Positions 12,395 through 14,142 of a DNA stretch of 14,142 nucleotides are shown here, one piece after another; the first letter of the stretch is position 1; the number at the start of each line of letters is the position of its first letter. A model generated the notes under the pieces. That model saw only the letters and a program-made list of their open reading frames with translations, had not been told where the DNA came from and did not search any database. Source of the DNA: a bacterium UBA4883 (GTDB lineage Bacteria; Bacillota; Clostridia; Oscillospirales; Acutalibacteraceae); contig DHDF01000132.1 in assembly GCA_002399225.1 (NCBI GenBank), positions 1-14,142 of the forward strand. Reading direction: 5' to 3'. The translations under genes were made by a program, and so were the position numbers.

Positions 12395-13507
12395 ATGAAA
12401 GAACAAGTCAAGTGCAGAATTGCGTCGCTGCAATCGGCACTGAAAAGTTCCGGGCTGGATGCCGCGCTGATTTATGATCGGGAAAATTTAATTTATTTTG
12501 CCGGCGTGGATGACCTGGAAGGCGGGGTCCTTTGTGTTCCGGCAAAGGGTTGCGCAGAACTGTTTTGTCTGGCCTGGGATGAAAAGCACATGAAAGAGAC
12601 CTGCGGGGTCGACAAAGTGACTTCTTATCCTTTTCCGCAGAAGAGCCAGAGCGTTATGGCGGCGCAGTGGCTGAAAAACCTGAACCTCAAAACGCCAAAA
12701 GTCGGTTTTACAAGATATTTTATCAGCCTGAAAGATTACCAGTGCCTGAGAGAGGCTGTGCCGGGGATAGTGGTCGGTGACATTGCGACCATTTGCTATC
12801 AGATCCGGTCCGTGAAAAGCAGGGAAGAAATCGAACTGATTCGTAAGGCATCCCGAATTCTGAACGTCGGGATGGAAGCGGCCGTGCAGTTTGTCCGGCC
12901 GGGCGTCAAGGAAACAGAGGTGCTGGCCGAAGCGGATTATGCCATGCGGAAAGCCGGTTCGCAAGGTTCGCCTTTTCGAATGCAGGTGCTGACTCACAAG
13001 CGCCAGATGCTGATGCATCCTTACGCAGGAAATTATGAAATTGAAAATAATGAGCCGGTCGTCATCCATTTGGGTGCTTCCGTAAATGGCTATACGGCCA
13101 AAATGTGCCGTACCGTGTTTTTGGGTGATGTGCGGGAAGAAGTCCAAAAAATCTATCGAACGCTGATCAAAGCCCAGGAAATCGCGGTGAAAGCGGTTCG
13201 GCCCGGAGCCTTTTGCGGCGAAATATATGATGTGGTTTATCGGTTTATCGCCGGTTTCGGGTATGGCGATTTATGGATGGATCAAATCGGCTACGGAATT
13301 GGGATCCGGCAATCGGAATTTTATCCGGTTCTTGCAAAGGGCAGTAAGGTCCCCTTGCGGGAGAATATGGTCATTGACCTGCTCTTGCCCACGATCTATC
13401 AGAAGGGTGCGGGGGGACCGCGTATTACCGATACCGTTTTGGTTACGGCGGACGGCGCGGAATACCTGACCGGCTACAGCAGAAAAGAAATTATAAAGCG
13501 CTTTTAA
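12395..13507 (+). CDS. M24 'pita-bread' family hydrolase lacking metal ligands (creatinase-like)
   Basis: A 370-residue protein of the Xaa-Pro aminopeptidase/creatinase family: N-terminal creatinase_N-like domain (about 5-135) and C-terminal pita-bread domain (about 140-365; VKSREEIELIRKAS marks its start). The five metal ligands of metallo-members are all changed: the Asp of VxxDxGA is H225 (VVIHLGA), the Asp of GYxxDxxRT is K236 (GYTAKMCRT), the GHGIG His is Y300 (GYGIG), the Glu before P-x-x-Y is Leu near 330, and the Glu of RIEDT is T345 (RITDT). The upstream catalytic-type His is kept (H208, MHPYAG), as in metal-free creatinase, where the equivalent His is essential. So it is most likely a metal-independent C-N hydrolase rather than a peptidase; substrate unknown. 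AGGAGGA precedes the ATG. It follows the transporter with a structured 127-bp gap. Confidence 0.85.
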   Translation: MKEQVKCRIASLQSALKSSGLDAALIYDRENLIYFAGVDDLEGGVLCVPAKGCAELFCLAWDEKHMKETCGVDKVTSYPFPQKSQSVMAAQWLKNLNLKTPKVGFTRYFISLKDYQCLREAVPGIVVGDIATICYQIRSVKSREEIELIRKASRILNVGMEAAVQFVRPGVKETEVLAEADYAMRKAGSQGSPFRMQVLTHKRQMLMHPYAGNYEIENNEPVVIHLGASVNGYTAKMCRTVFLGDVREEVQKIYRTLIKAQEIAVKAVRPGAFCGEIYDVVYRFIAGFGYGDLWMDQIGYGIGIRQSEFYPVLAKGSKVPLRENMVIDLLLPTIYQKGAGGPRITDTVLVTADGAEYLTGYSRKEIIKRF

Positions 13508-13511
13508 GCAG

Positions 13512-13533
13512 GAAGACCGCTCAAAGCGGCTTC
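13512..13533 (+). other. Hairpin between M24-like and PFOR-like genes
   Basis: GAAG and CCGCT (13512-13521, one bulged A) pair with AGCGG and CTTC (13525-13533) around a 3-base loop. Followed only by TCTGTTG, so a weak or partial terminator; the cluster probably continues into the next gene. Confidence 0.4.
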
Positions 13534-13558
13534 TCTGTTGAAGATATATGGAACCTAA

Positions 13559-14142
<584 letters not shown>

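Overview
The window looks like chromosomal DNA of an anaerobic low-to-mid GC Gram-positive bacterium of the class Clostridia, plausibly an Oscillospiraceae/Ruminococcaceae-type organism. Grounds for this are strong AGGAGG-type ribosome binding sites, sigma-A-like promoters, a pyruvate:ferredoxin oxidoreductase, two-[4Fe-4S] ferredoxin chemistry, a short DtxR/MntR-type regulator and a DUF434 protein. Family assignments come from reading motifs, not from database searches.

Region 1 (1-3300) has a truncated sensor histidine kinase, a convergent HD-GYP c-di-GMP phosphodiesterase, and an AT-rich 798-bp module bounded by perfect 28-bp inverted repeats (2200-2227 and 2970-2997). The module carries only a small FimB-like tyrosine recombinase. 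Each repeat is itself built like a recombinase core site. A promoter-like sequence inside the left end points at the phosphodiesterase gene 90 bp away, and a terminator stands just outside the right end. The best reading is a self-inverting phase switch for c-di-GMP turnover.

Region 2 (3300-5360) has a DtxR-family metalloregulator, a convergent 38-codon ORF with 17 cysteines that has its own promoter and terminator, a DUF434/DUF5616 protein, and a candidate ~100-nt small RNA (near-consensus promoter plus a 16-bp terminator stem with no convincing ORF).

Region 3 (5360-14142, end of window) is an IclR regulator followed by a tightly packed, co-directional cluster: a QPRTase-fold protein with altered active-site motifs, a MoaB/CinA-type molybdopterin-binding-domain protein, a 2-hydroxypentadienoate hydratase-family enzyme, a ferredoxin fused to a BFD-like domain, a LarA (nickel-pincer racemase) homologue, a BenE-type transporter, an M24 'pita-bread' hydrolase that has lost all metal ligands, and the start of a PFOR-like 2-oxoacid oxidoreductase. 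Together these suggest uptake of a small, probably aromatic or heteroaromatic carboxylate by BenE, conversion by hydratase, LarA-like and M24-like enzymes, and release of a 2-oxoacid that PFOR oxidises with ferredoxin. I do not recognise this gene set as a described pathway. Several members are diverged at catalytic positions, so the cluster and the invertible phosphodiesterase switch are the two most interesting things here.
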